From positions 1,860,001 through 1,924,000 of the forward strand of contig NZ_LR594675.1 in the NCBI RefSeq assembly GCF_901827205.1: a DNA stretch of 64,000 nt. The letters run 5' to 3'. Below, in pieces: positions 20,023-27,163 of this stretch. The translations under genes and the position numbers were made by a program. The notes beneath the pieces were generated by a model. The model was not told the DNA's origin, did not search any database, and saw nothing but the letters and a program-made list of their open reading frames with translations. Every line of letters starts with the position of its first letter. The stretch's first letter is position 1. This DNA comes from Variovorax sp. PBS-H4. GTDB taxonomy: Bacteria; Pseudomonadota; Gammaproteobacteria; Burkholderiales; Burkholderiaceae_C.

Positions 20023-20709
20023 TCAGGACAGCGGCTTGCCCAGCCCGTGCTTCACCGCATACACATACAGCTCCAGCCGATTCGCCACATCGAGCTTCTG
20101 GTAGATCGACGTCAGGTGGTTGCGCAGCGTGTGCTCGGTGACGAAGAGCTGTTTCGCCAGCGCCTTGTTGGAGGCGCCGCCGCCCTGGACGATGGCGCCG
20201 ATGATCTTGTGCTCCTTGGCAGTGAGGGTGGCTTGCCTCTCGGCCTCGGGGTCGGCGTGGGGGCTCTGCCGCGTGGCCATGAATTCCGAGAAGACGCGGC
20301 TTATCGTCTCGGCGTCCATGCAGAGCTCGCCGCGGTGAACCCGCTCGATCGCCCGCAGCACCTGCTCGGCCGATGCGTCTTTGCGCAGCACGCCTCGCGC
20401 GCCTTGAAGGACGGCCGTGTCCAGCGTCTTCTGCTCGCGTTCACCGGTCAGGATCAGGGCGCGCGAGGCAGAGTTGGACAGCAGGCCCGGCAGGATGTCC
20501 AGGGCGTTCTTGCCGTCCAGGTCGAGGTCGAGAAGGATCACGTCGGGCGAAAGCTGGCCGACCTGCTCCAGCGCCTCCTCGCAGTTCCTGGCCGTGCCGA
20601 CGACCTGCATGCGCGGCTTCTCGCCGTCGATCAGCTTGGACAGGCCCCACAGCATCGTCTGGTGGTCGTCCACCACCATGACGCCGATCGGTTTGGTCGC
20701 TGGTTGCAT
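20023..20709 (-). CDS. NarL/FixJ-type response regulator
   Basis: 228-residue response regulator. The receiver domain covers about residues 8-125 (acidic pair D14/D15, phospho-acceptor D61 in VILLDLDLDG, switch Thr in ALILTGE). A linker leads to a LuxR-type helix-turn-helix (LTAKEHKIIGAIVQGGGASNKALAKQLFVTEHTLRNHLTSIYQKL). GAGGAGG lies before ATG 20709. It is immediately downstream of the cognate kinase gene (13 bp). Pairs like this flank tad/flp loci in several Burkholderiales, so control of the pilus genes is plausible but inferred. Confidence 0.92.
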   Translation of the reverse strand: MQPATKPIGVMVVDDHQTMLWGLSKLIDGEKPRMQVVGTARNCEEALEQVGQLSPDVILLDLDLDGKNALDILPGLLSNSASRALILTGEREQKTLDTAVLQGARGVLRKDASAEQVLRAIERVHRGELCMDAETISRVFSEFMATRQSPHADPEAERQATLTAKEHKIIGAIVQGGGASNKALAKQLFVTEHTLRNHLTSIYQKLDVANRLELYVYAVKHGLGKPLS

Positions 20710-20722
20710 TCTTCTTCCTCCT

Positions 20723-22411
20723 CTAGGTGGGTATTTCGACGTGAACGGACGTGCCTCCGCCTGTGCCGCGGCGGACGCTGGCAAAGCCGCCCAGCGCGCT
20801 GGCGCGTTCCGAGATCGAGCGCGGCAGGAATTCGATCGACTGCGTGCCATCCGCCTCGTTCTCGATCTCCACCCGGAGCAGCCCGTCCGCGCAGGCCAGC
20901 TTGACTGCGCCGCAATGGGCAAGGGTGTGCTTGCAGATGTTGTTCAGGCCCTCGCGCACGATCTGCAGGATCTCCGCGGCCATGCGGTCGTTCACCTTGA
21001 GGTCGCCCTCGACGCATACCGCGATGTCGATGCCGTAGAAGTCGCGCACCTGCGTCACCTGTTGCCGCACCAGCGTCGGCACCGACAGGTCGGAGCGGTC
21101 GGGTCCATTGCGCACGGCGCCAGCGTAGCGGCGCAGGTCGCTGATGACGCGGGCAGCCATGTCCTGCAGCTTGTCGAGGTCCTCGACGAGGGGGTTGTCC
21201 GCAGTGGCCTTGTTGCGAAGTGCGCTGAGGCCCATCTTGAGCCCGATGTAGGGTTGGACAGCGGTGTCGTGCAGGTCCAGCGCGATCTTGCGCCGCTCCT
21301 GGGAGGCCGCGTCCGAGGCCATGCGATCGAGCAGCTCGATGTTTTCGACCACTGGGAAGGCCTGGGCGACGACGTGGCCCAGGAACAGCGCGTCGGCCCG
21401 GTGGAACACGCCGCACCGCGACAGGACGTACAGGCGGCCCTCGCTCTTGCGCAGCGCGACAGGTACGCTGATGAAGGCATTGGCCTCCAGCATTTCAGCC
21501 AGCCCGTCGAAAGCAGGGTGGGTTTCCTGGCTCCATCGCCCCTTCTCTGCGTCGTAGGTGACCGCGCCGGCGGAGCCGGGCAGACGCAGCCACGGTGCGC
21601 GCCGGTAGATCGCCGCGCGGTGGGGCGCGACTGCCATCAGCAGCGCAGCCAGTTCGGGAGCGATCCGCTCGGCCTGGGGCGAACGATGCGAATCGCCTTG
21701 CCGGATGGTGCGCAATGAGCAGGCGCCGGACTCCTTGTCTCGCACGACCAGCAGGCAACTGCTGCTCTCCAGGAAGAAGCGCTGGATCTTTTCGAGGATG
21801 CCGGTGACGGTGTGGTCGACGCCGAAGCGCGGGTTCGACAGCCGGCTGACGGCGCGCAGCAGCGCCAGCCGCCGCTTGAGCTCCACCTTGGAGCGGCCCC
21901 AGTAGATGATCATGTAGCCAAGCGCGAGGATGAAGGTGGACCGCAGCAACAGGCGGGGCAGGTCCTGCGCCGTGGCGGAGTCGATGCCGCAGACGGCGAA
22001 AAGGGCCACCGAGGCCAGCGTCACCCGCGCGCCCTCCTCGAAGCCCCAACGGAAGGAGGAGGTGAGGATGGCGAAGAAGAAGAACAGGAAGAAGGCGCTG
22101 TGGACACCGTCCGTGAACTGCACGATCACGACGTACCAGCAGATGTCCAGCCAGTGGATCAGCCGGCTCTGCGAGAGCGGCGCCTCCAGCTCCGCGTAGA
22201 CGCACACCACCAGGCTGTGCACGATGTAGCCGCAGAAGAGCAGCCAGGTGGAACCCCCCACGCCGCGCAGGCTGGCCGGGTCGACGAACACTGCAAGCAG
22301 GGCCGAGACAGAGAGCACCAGCCGCATACGCGCGACCATCCGGGCGTCGCCGACATCCGCCGCAAGGCTCGTGTCGATCTCCGGCTTTTGCTCCAGCCCC
22401 TGAACCTGCAT
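20723..22411 (-). CDS. Membrane sensor histidine kinase (NarX/DegS-type, HisKA_3)
   Basis: 562-residue kinase. The N-terminal membrane part has about five or six helices (LVLSVSALLAVFV, WLLFCGYIVHSLVVCVY, AFFLFFFFAILTSSF and others). A GAF-like domain follows (about 190-365), then a HisKA_3 dimerisation box with phospho-acceptor H381 in ERRKIALDLHDTAVQPYIG. The ATPase domain ends the protein (QIVREGLNNICKHT as N box, GGFASVRRGTGGGTSVHVEI at the end). I chose ATG 22411, which has GAGGAG at good spacing; ATG 22438 has none and lies in a palindrome. The partner regulator follows by 13 bp. Confidence 0.9.
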   Translation of the reverse strand: MQVQGLEQKPEIDTSLAADVGDARMVARMRLVLSVSALLAVFVDPASLRGVGGSTWLLFCGYIVHSLVVCVYAELEAPLSQSRLIHWLDICWYVVIVQFTDGVHSAFFLFFFFAILTSSFRWGFEEGARVTLASVALFAVCGIDSATAQDLPRLLLRSTFILALGYMIIYWGRSKVELKRRLALLRAVSRLSNPRFGVDHTVTGILEKIQRFFLESSSCLLVVRDKESGACSLRTIRQGDSHRSPQAERIAPELAALLMAVAPHRAAIYRRAPWLRLPGSAGAVTYDAEKGRWSQETHPAFDGLAEMLEANAFISVPVALRKSEGRLYVLSRCGVFHRADALFLGHVVAQAFPVVENIELLDRMASDAASQERRKIALDLHDTAVQPYIGLKMGLSALRNKATADNPLVEDLDKLQDMAARVISDLRRYAGAVRNGPDRSDLSVPTLVRQQVTQVRDFYGIDIAVCVEGDLKVNDRMAAEILQIVREGLNNICKHTLAHCGAVKLACADGLLRVEIENEADGTQSIEFLPRSISERASALGGFASVRRGTGGGTSVHVEIPT

Positions 22412-22437
22412 CCGCTGTTCTCCTCGCGCCCTGTGCA

Positions 22438-22452
22438 TGTGAATTGTTCACA
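22438..22452. promoter_or_regulatory. 15-bp dyad upstream of the kinase gene
   Basis: Perfect inverted repeat TGTGAA-TTG-TTCACA, 26 bp upstream of the preferred start of the sensor kinase gene. The half sites match those of CRP/FNR-family regulators, but the spacing is one base short of the CRP consensus. Candidate operator for the two-component operon; no protein can be named from the sequence. Confidence 0.4.
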
Positions 22453-22543
22453 GGTTACTACTTTGGTAAGCAGATGTATGCCGGGTTTATCAGCGGATGG
22501 ATCCTTCTTCCGTGCGAAAAATCACGCGCCGAGGCAGGCGTGC

Positions 22544-24280
22544 TCAGCGTCGATGGAACCCGGCCAGCAGGCCGATCAGCTCCAGGAACATTGCCGCGCC
22601 GCCTGCGGCCGTGAGGTCCAGCACATGGCTGCGGCTGTAGTAAGGACTCAGGTCCAGCCCGACGCCGATTCCTGCGATGCCGATGCGCCCGGCCTGCTCG
22701 TGCCGCGCCACCACGTCCTGCAAGTGGTGGTCCAGGTAGTGGGCGTCGTTGGCGAGGTGGGTGGCGCTGTCCATTGGCGAACCGTCGGACAGGACGAGCA
22801 GAAGCTTGCGGTGTTCGGTACGCGCGTCGAGGCGCTCGCAGGCCCAGTCCACCGCCTCGCCGTCGCAGCCTTCGCGGAACAGATCGGGCTTGAGGAGGGC
22901 GGCGATCGCCGGGCGCGCGCGGCGCCATGGCGTCGCGGCGTCCTTGAAGACCAGGTGGCAGCGCTCGTTGAGCCGGCCCGGATGCACCGGCCGGCCGGCG
23001 CGCTGCCAGTCGCGCTTGGCCCGCCCGCCGTTCCAGGCGCCGGTGGTGAAGCCGAGGATCTCGCTGGCCACGCCGGCCTGCTCCAGCGCGCGCGCCATCA
23101 CGTCGACCAGCATCGCCACCGATTCGGCGTGCGCCTTCATCGAGCCCGAGCAGTCGATCAGGAAGCCGACGACGCAGTCGGCCACCGGTTCCAGGCGTTC
23201 GGTGCGGAACAGCCGCCGCTCGGTGGGCGAGGCGACCAACTGCGCCAGGCGACGGCCGTCGATGCGGCCTTCTTCCTGGGCGCCGTCCCAGCCCTCGCGC
23301 TCGGGCTCGGCCAGCAAGGCGCGCAGTTCGCGCGCGAGCCGGGCGATGTTGATGCCTTGCGCGGCAATGCGGCGGTCCAGCGTCTCGCGCAGCTCGACGA
23401 GCAGTTCCCGGCGCACGAGCGAAGCGGCCTCGTGCTCGCGGTCGTAGTCGGTGGTGAAGACACGGTAGGCGACGCCTTCGCCCTCCAGCAGCGCGCTTCG
23501 GCCGGCGTCCGCCGTGGTGAAGGCTTCGACGATCTCGCGGTCCATGTCGGCGACCAGGCTGAAGACATTGCGTTTGTCGTCGGGCTCGGCCTCGGGGTCA
23601 TCCTGCCCGTGCTCGCCGTCTTCTTCGCCTTGGCCGGCAGCATGCAGCATGGCCGCGACCGTGTGTGCGATGGCGCGGGCATGCACCGCATACGCCGCCT
23701 GGTCGGCGCGATCGCGGCGCAGGCCGGCGAGTGCATGGCCGATCAACGGCGAGAGCGCGAAGCGGGTGGCCTCGAGCATGTCCTCGGTCTCCTCCACCAC
23801 CTGCTGGCCGCTGACGCGCGCGCGGCAGATCTGCGCGACCGCATAGAGGAGCAGGCCGCGCGCGGTATCGGTCAGGCCGGAATGGTGAAAGGACAGGGAC
23901 CACTGTTCATGGCGATGCCGCAGGTTGCGCCGCATGCCCGGCATCGCCTCCGGCGCAAGCGACTCCACGCGGAACTGCTCCAGCATCTCGAACAGCATGC
24001 GCTCGACCGGCTCTTGGGGGCGCAGGTGTTCGTGCAGGGCAGCGTCCGACGCGCTCAGCCGCAGCGCGAGGCCGTCCGCCGTGCCGCGGAAGGAAGTGAA
24101 GTCGTCGCTCTCCGGTGAGGGATGCAGGTGCGGTGCGTACCAGGGCAGGGGCTGGCGGCCGCGGTGCAGGCGCTGGCCGCGGAAGTGCAGGTCGGGCTCG
24201 CCGCTGAAGGCGCGGACGAAGGCGGCGCACAGCTCGTCGACTTGCTGTGCGTGTCGTACCTGCTTTTGTGTATCGGTCAT
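22544..24280 (-). CDS. cobT: CobT-like VWA protein (cobaltochelatase CobT homologue)
   Basis: 578-residue homologue of the aerobic cobaltochelatase subunit CobT. It has an N-terminal helical region, an acidic segment (EEDGEHGQDDPEAEPDDK) and a C-terminal von Willebrand A domain with MIDAS motif D376-x-S-x-S (FLIDCSGSMKAH). The CobT signature GFTTGAWNGGRAKRDWQRAG and the second metal-site region LLLVLSDGSPMDS follow. With CobS it would form a AAA+/VWA pair. The cobaltochelatase role needs CobN, and no cobN or other corrin genes are in the window. About 900 bp of repeats separate it from cobS. A maturation role for the nearby molybdoenzyme is a hypothesis. Start ATG 24280 is the first methionine of the conserved region. 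Confidence 0.85.
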   Translation of the reverse strand: MTDTQKQVRHAQQVDELCAAFVRAFSGEPDLHFRGQRLHRGRQPLPWYAPHLHPSPESDDFTSFRGTADGLALRLSASDAALHEHLRPQEPVERMLFEMLEQFRVESLAPEAMPGMRRNLRHRHEQWSLSFHHSGLTDTARGLLLYAVAQICRARVSGQQVVEETEDMLEATRFALSPLIGHALAGLRRDRADQAAYAVHARAIAHTVAAMLHAAGQGEEDGEHGQDDPEAEPDDKRNVFSLVADMDREIVEAFTTADAGRSALLEGEGVAYRVFTTDYDREHEAASLVRRELLVELRETLDRRIAAQGINIARLARELRALLAEPEREGWDGAQEEGRIDGRRLAQLVASPTERRLFRTERLEPVADCVVGFLIDCSGSMKAHAESVAMLVDVMARALEQAGVASEILGFTTGAWNGGRAKRDWQRAGRPVHPGRLNERCHLVFKDAATPWRRARPAIAALLKPDLFREGCDGEAVDWACERLDARTEHRKLLLVLSDGSPMDSATHLANDAHYLDHHLQDVVARHEQAGRIGIAGIGVGLDLSPYYSRSHVLDLTAAGGAAMFLELIGLLAGFHRR

Positions 24281-24285
24281 GGTCT

Positions 24286-24324
24286 TGCTCCCTCTCGCTT
24301 TGGGAGGGGGCTGGGGTGAGGGCA
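24286..24324. repeat. Outer arm, left, of compound inverted repeat
   Basis: TTGCTCCCTCTCGCTTTGGG followed by AGGGGGCTGGGGTGAGGGCA. It is matched imperfectly in reverse complement at 25101-25140 (about 30 of 40 positions by eye). Sequences of this CCCTCTCC...GGGTGAGGG form recur between genes in many proteobacteria. It lies directly upstream of the cobT start, so it is probably part of the cobT leader. Confidence 0.6.
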
Positions 24325-24359
24325 CACCCTGGCTGTCGATTCGTACGTTGCAGTTGTTG

Positions 24360-24591
24360 TGAGGCTGGAGCCGGGGCGTCGTCCCGGCAGCCGAGTCACT
24401 TTCTTTTGTCTCGCCAAAAGAAAGTAACCAAAGAAAAGGCGACCCCACTGGCCGCGACCCTCCGCTTCGCTACGGGCAACCTGCGGTGCTCGCTTTTCGC
24501 GGGGTCCGCGCAAACTCGCCTTCGGCTCAAACACGCGCGGCCCTTTTTCCGCGAAAAGCTGCGCTCCTCGGCGCGGCCAGAGGGGATTGAA
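24360..24591. repeat. Long inverted repeat, left arm
   Basis: Arm of about 230 bp repeated in inverse orientation at 24838-25069. The outer 90 bp (24361-24450 against 24979-25068) are identical, and the inner about 140 bp are similar with substitutions and small differences. Inside the identical part is a perfect hairpin, ACTTTCTTTTG and CAAAAGAAAGT around a 6-base loop. The open frames running across it (for example products starting MGSPFLWLLSFGETK) arise from the repeat itself and are not credible genes. The repeat looks like a dispersed Comamonadaceae intergenic element, which is my recollection and not shown here. Confidence 0.85.
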
Positions 24592-24663
24592 CTTCAACGC
24601 GCCGCAGGCGCGTCCTTCTGTGGTTTGCAGATTTGCTTGAGCTTCGGATCCTTGCTCACGCTG

Positions 24664-24750
24664 ACACTCACGCACACGCACACGCACACGCACACGCAGA
24701 CGCAGACGCACACGCGCACGCACATGCTCGTGCTCGTGCTCGTGCTCGTG
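24664..24750. repeat. Hexamer tandem repeats between the inverted arms
   Basis: Two adjacent simple-sequence tracts: about nine units of a CGCACA/CGCAGA-type hexamer (24664-24722) followed by four units of TGCTCG (24725-24750). They lie in the centre of the inverted repeat. Such tracts are prone to slippage and unit-number change. Apparent His-Ala or Val-Cys rich open frames here are products of the repeat. Confidence 0.8.
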
Positions 24751-24837
24751 ACGATGTCCATGCTCGTCCACGTACGCAAGCACCTGTCCCAGGTCTCGCG
24801 CAGCGAGGCCGTTGGCGGCCGAGCGAAGCAATGGCCC

Positions 24838-25069
24838 GTCCCACTCCCCTCTGCGCGTGCCGAGGAGCGCAGCTTCAGGCGGATAAAGGGCCGCGCGTGT
24901 TTGAGCGAAGCGAGTTTGCGCGGACCCCGCCTGAAGCGAGCACCGCAGGTTGCCCGTAGCGAAGCGCAGGGTCACGCGCAGTGGGGTCGCCTTTTCTTTG
25001 GTTACTTTCTTTTGGCGAGACAAAAGAAAGTGACTCGGCTGCCGGGACGACGCCCCGGCTCCAGCCTCA
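24838..25069. repeat. Long inverted repeat, right arm
   Basis: Reverse-complement partner of 24360-24591, with 90 identical outer bases (24979-25068) and the same internal hairpin with 11-bp stem. Together with the left arm it could fold into a very large cruciform or transcript hairpin between cobS and cobT. No transposase gene and no clear target-site duplication were found around it. Confidence 0.85.
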
Positions 25070-25100
25070 AACCAACCACACAGCCAAAACAAGCGCCCAA

Positions 25101-25140
25101 TGCCCCCACCCCATCCCTCCCCCGGAAGGACAGGGAGCAA
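25101..25140. repeat. Outer arm, right, of compound inverted repeat
   Basis: Imperfect reverse-complement partner of 24286-24324 (TGCCCCCACCCCATCCCTCC, then CCCGGAAGGACAGGGAGCAA). It lies 45 bp beyond the cobS stop. The outer and inner arms together make the whole cobS-cobT gap a nested inverted structure. Confidence 0.55.
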
Positions 25141-25184
25141 AACCCCCGCCGCACCTCGCGACACGCTGGGCCCCCGCTGTCCCA

Positions 25185-26159
25185 TCACGAGCCCGACAGC
25201 TGGTGCGACTCCTTCAGCTCCAAGTCGAAGCAGCGCTGAAAGTACTCCGCCACCAGCCCCCGTTCAGCCTCGTCGCACTTGTTGACGAAGGACAGCCGGA
25301 AAGCCAGCGCCGGATCGCGAAAGATCTCCACGTTCTCGGCCCACGTGATCACGGTGCGCGGCGACATCAGCGTCGAAAGGTCGCCCGCCGCGAAGCCCTT
25401 GCGCGTGAGATCGGCCACCGCCACCATGGCGCGCACCATCGCGTGGCCGGCCTCGTTCTTCATCGAGGGCACGCGCGCCTGCACGATCGCGATCTCCTCC
25501 TCGGCGCCGAGGTAGTCCAGCGAAGCCACGATGTTCCAGCGGTCGATCTGCGCATGATTGAGCCGCTGCGCGCCGTGGTAAAGGCCGTTGAGGTTGCCCA
25601 GGCCCACCGTGTTGGCGGTCGCGAACAGGCGGAACGATGGATGCGGGTGCAGCACCCGGTTCTGGTCCATCAGCGTGAACTTGCCGCCTTGCTCCAGGAT
25701 GCGCTGGATCACGAACATCACGTCCGGCCGGCCGGCGTCGTACTCGTCGAAGATCAACGCCACCGGGCGCTGCAGGGCCCAGGGCACGATGCCTTCCTGG
25801 AACTCGGTGACCTGCTGGCCGTCGCGCAACACGACCGCGTCCTTGCCCACCAGGTCGAGCCGGCTGATGTGGCCGTCGAGGTTGAGCCGCACGCAAGGCC
25901 AGTTCAGGCGCGCTGCCACCTGCTCGATGTGGGTGGACTTGCCGGTGCCGTGCAGTCCCTGGACCATCACGCGCCGATCGCGCATGAAGCCGGCCAGGAT
26001 GGCCAAGGTCACGTCGGGATTGAAGCGGTAGACCGCATCGACCTCGGGCACGTGGTCGTCCCGCTCGGCAAAGGCCGGGGCCATCAGGTCGCTGTCGATG
26101 CCGAAGACTTCGCGCACGCTCAGCAGGCGCTCGGGCTTCAGGGTGGCGATGTCAGTCAT
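25185..26159 (-). CDS. cobS: CobS-like AAA+ ATPase (MoxR/CobS family)
   Basis: 324-residue AAA+ ATPase very close in sequence pattern to cobaltochelatase subunit CobS. It has SVREVFGIDSDLMAPAF near the N-terminus, Walker A GLHGTGKS (68-75), VRLNLDGHISRLDLVGKD, Walker B LIFDEYDAGRPDVMF (D139, E140), sensor region FATANTVGLG, and VNKCDEAERGLVAEYFQRCF at the end. CobS/CobT pairs use ATP to load metal with CobN; the related MoxR-VWA pairs (NorQ/NorD, CbbQ/CbbO, CoxD/CoxE) activate other metalloenzymes. It lies 12 bp after the iclR stop on the same strand, so probably in one operon with it, next to xsc. No cobN is in the window. Confidence 0.88.
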   Translation of the reverse strand: MTDIATLKPERLLSVREVFGIDSDLMAPAFAERDDHVPEVDAVYRFNPDVTLAILAGFMRDRRVMVQGLHGTGKSTHIEQVAARLNWPCVRLNLDGHISRLDLVGKDAVVLRDGQQVTEFQEGIVPWALQRPVALIFDEYDAGRPDVMFVIQRILEQGGKFTLMDQNRVLHPHPSFRLFATANTVGLGNLNGLYHGAQRLNHAQIDRWNIVASLDYLGAEEEIAIVQARVPSMKNEAGHAMVRAMVAVADLTRKGFAAGDLSTLMSPRTVITWAENVEIFRDPALAFRLSFVNKCDEAERGLVAEYFQRCFDLELKESHQLSGS

Positions 26160-26171
26160 GTCGATGGTCCT

Positions 26172-26990
26172 TCAAGCCTGCGCACGCGCGTCGGCTTCGG
26201 TTTCCGCGCCGATGCGCGAAAGGGCGAGCGCGGCGCGCTGCAGCGCGGGCAGCAGTTTCCTGGCCTTCTCCATGTCCATGCGCATGACCGGTGCCTGCAC
26301 AGCAATGCACAGGTTGGATGGGCCGCTCTCGCCCGGCACCAGCGCCGCGATGCACAGCAGCCCGGGCAGGAACTCCTCGTTGTCGAAGGCGCAGCCGTCC
26401 TTGCGCACCCGCTGGATCTCGCGCTCCAGCGTGTCCAGGTCGGTCAACGTTCGGGGGGTGTAGGCCTCCAGCGGCGCGTGGGCCAGCAGGCGACGGCGCT
26501 GGGCGGGGCTCATCTGCGCGAGGAAGACCTTGCCGCTGGCCGAGCAGTGCACCGGGACGCGCGAGCCCGGGTGCAGGTAGAAGCGCAGCGGCGCCGCGGT
26601 TTCCACGCGGTCCAGGTAGACCACCTCGCTGCCGGAAAGGGCGGTGAGGTTGCAACTCTCGCCGATCTCCTCCACCAGTTGGCGCAGCACCGTGTGGCGC
26701 GCGCCATGGTGGCTGTCGTTCAACAGCAGGTTTTCGGCAAGCCGCCGCAGCCGCGTGCCGATGCCGTAGAGGCGGCTGTCGCCTTCGCGCTGCAGCAGGC
26801 CCGCGCTTTCCAGTTGCTGGAGCATGCGGTGCAGCGTGGGCTTGGGCAGGCCGGTGGCCTCGACCAGGTCCTGCAGGGCGTAGCGCTGGTCCTTGGCAGC
26901 GATCACCTCCAGCAGCGCGAACAGGCGCATGGTGGGGGTGTCGCCGTTCAGCTCGGCGGGTTCGGGTTTCAGGCCATTGACGACTTTCAT
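26172..26990 (-). CDS. IclR-family regulator divergent from xsc
   Basis: 272-residue IclR-type regulator. The winged helix is at about residues 20-80 (LFALLEVIAAKDQRYALQDL, LPKPTLHRMLQQLESAGLL), and the effector domain has YLDRVETAAPLRFYLHPGSRVPVHCSASGKVFLA and CIAALVPGESGPSNLCIAVQAP. ATG 26990 is used; ATG 27002 is in frame 4 codons earlier, and neither has a clear ribosome site. It is divergent from xsc-pta across about 170 bp with a good xsc promoter and a dyad, so it is the obvious candidate regulator of sulfonate catabolism here, and it is probably co-transcribed with cobS. Confidence 0.9.
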   Translation of the reverse strand: MKVVNGLKPEPAELNGDTPTMRLFALLEVIAAKDQRYALQDLVEATGLPKPTLHRMLQQLESAGLLQREGDSRLYGIGTRLRRLAENLLLNDSHHGARHTVLRQLVEEIGESCNLTALSGSEVVYLDRVETAAPLRFYLHPGSRVPVHCSASGKVFLAQMSPAQRRRLLAHAPLEAYTPRTLTDLDTLEREIQRVRKDGCAFDNEEFLPGLLCIAALVPGESGPSNLCIAVQAPVMRMDMEKARKLLPALQRAALALSRIGAETEADARAQA

Positions 26991-27053
26991 GGGTCGGATC
27001 ATAGTCGTTTCAACAAAAAACGGGACAGCCCGTACCGATTTTTCGAATTTCGT

Positions 27054-27114
27054 TTGACGCAAGACGGGCAGCGCCCTATATTCCGCCAACACGAATTCCG
27101 GAACCATCGGTTCC
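27054..27114 (+). promoter_or_regulatory. xsc promoter with downstream dyad
   Basis: TTGACG (27054-27059) and TATATT (27077-27082) are separated by exactly 17 bp, a strong sigma-70 type promoter reading toward xsc. A perfect dyad GGAACC-ATC-GGTTCC (27100-27114) lies just past the expected start point, where a bound IclR-type protein could block transcription. The promoter assignment is well supported by sequence; the operator is inferred. Confidence 0.7.
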
Positions 27115-27163
27115 AACTTTCGAGAACCCTGCGCTTCATCCCCGACCCTAGGAGACCCTTCCC

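Noticed and set aside
21812..24118. 768-residue plus-strand open frame opposite the sensor kinase and cobT
   Set aside because: It spans two unrelated minus-strand genes and the gap between them and shows no recognisable motif.
24664..24750. Possible CRISPR array at the hexamer tracts
   Set aside because: Units are 6 bp and contiguous, with no spacers of unique sequence and no cas genes nearby.
24360..25069. Insertion sequence with terminal inverted repeats
   Set aside because: There is no transposase gene between the arms and no evident target-site duplication; the arms look like a dispersed repeat placed twice in opposite orientation.
24247..25239. Open frames across the inverted-repeat region, including long products beginning MGSPFLWLLSFGETK on both strands
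   Set aside because: They are mirror images of each other generated by the inverted repeat and hexamer tracts, have no ribosome sites, and read into cobS or cobT.
22544..26159. Reading cobS/cobT as evidence of a vitamin B12 biosynthesis locus
   Set aside because: No cobN, no other corrin genes, and the neighbours are sulfonate catabolic genes; homology alone does not establish the cobaltochelatase role here.
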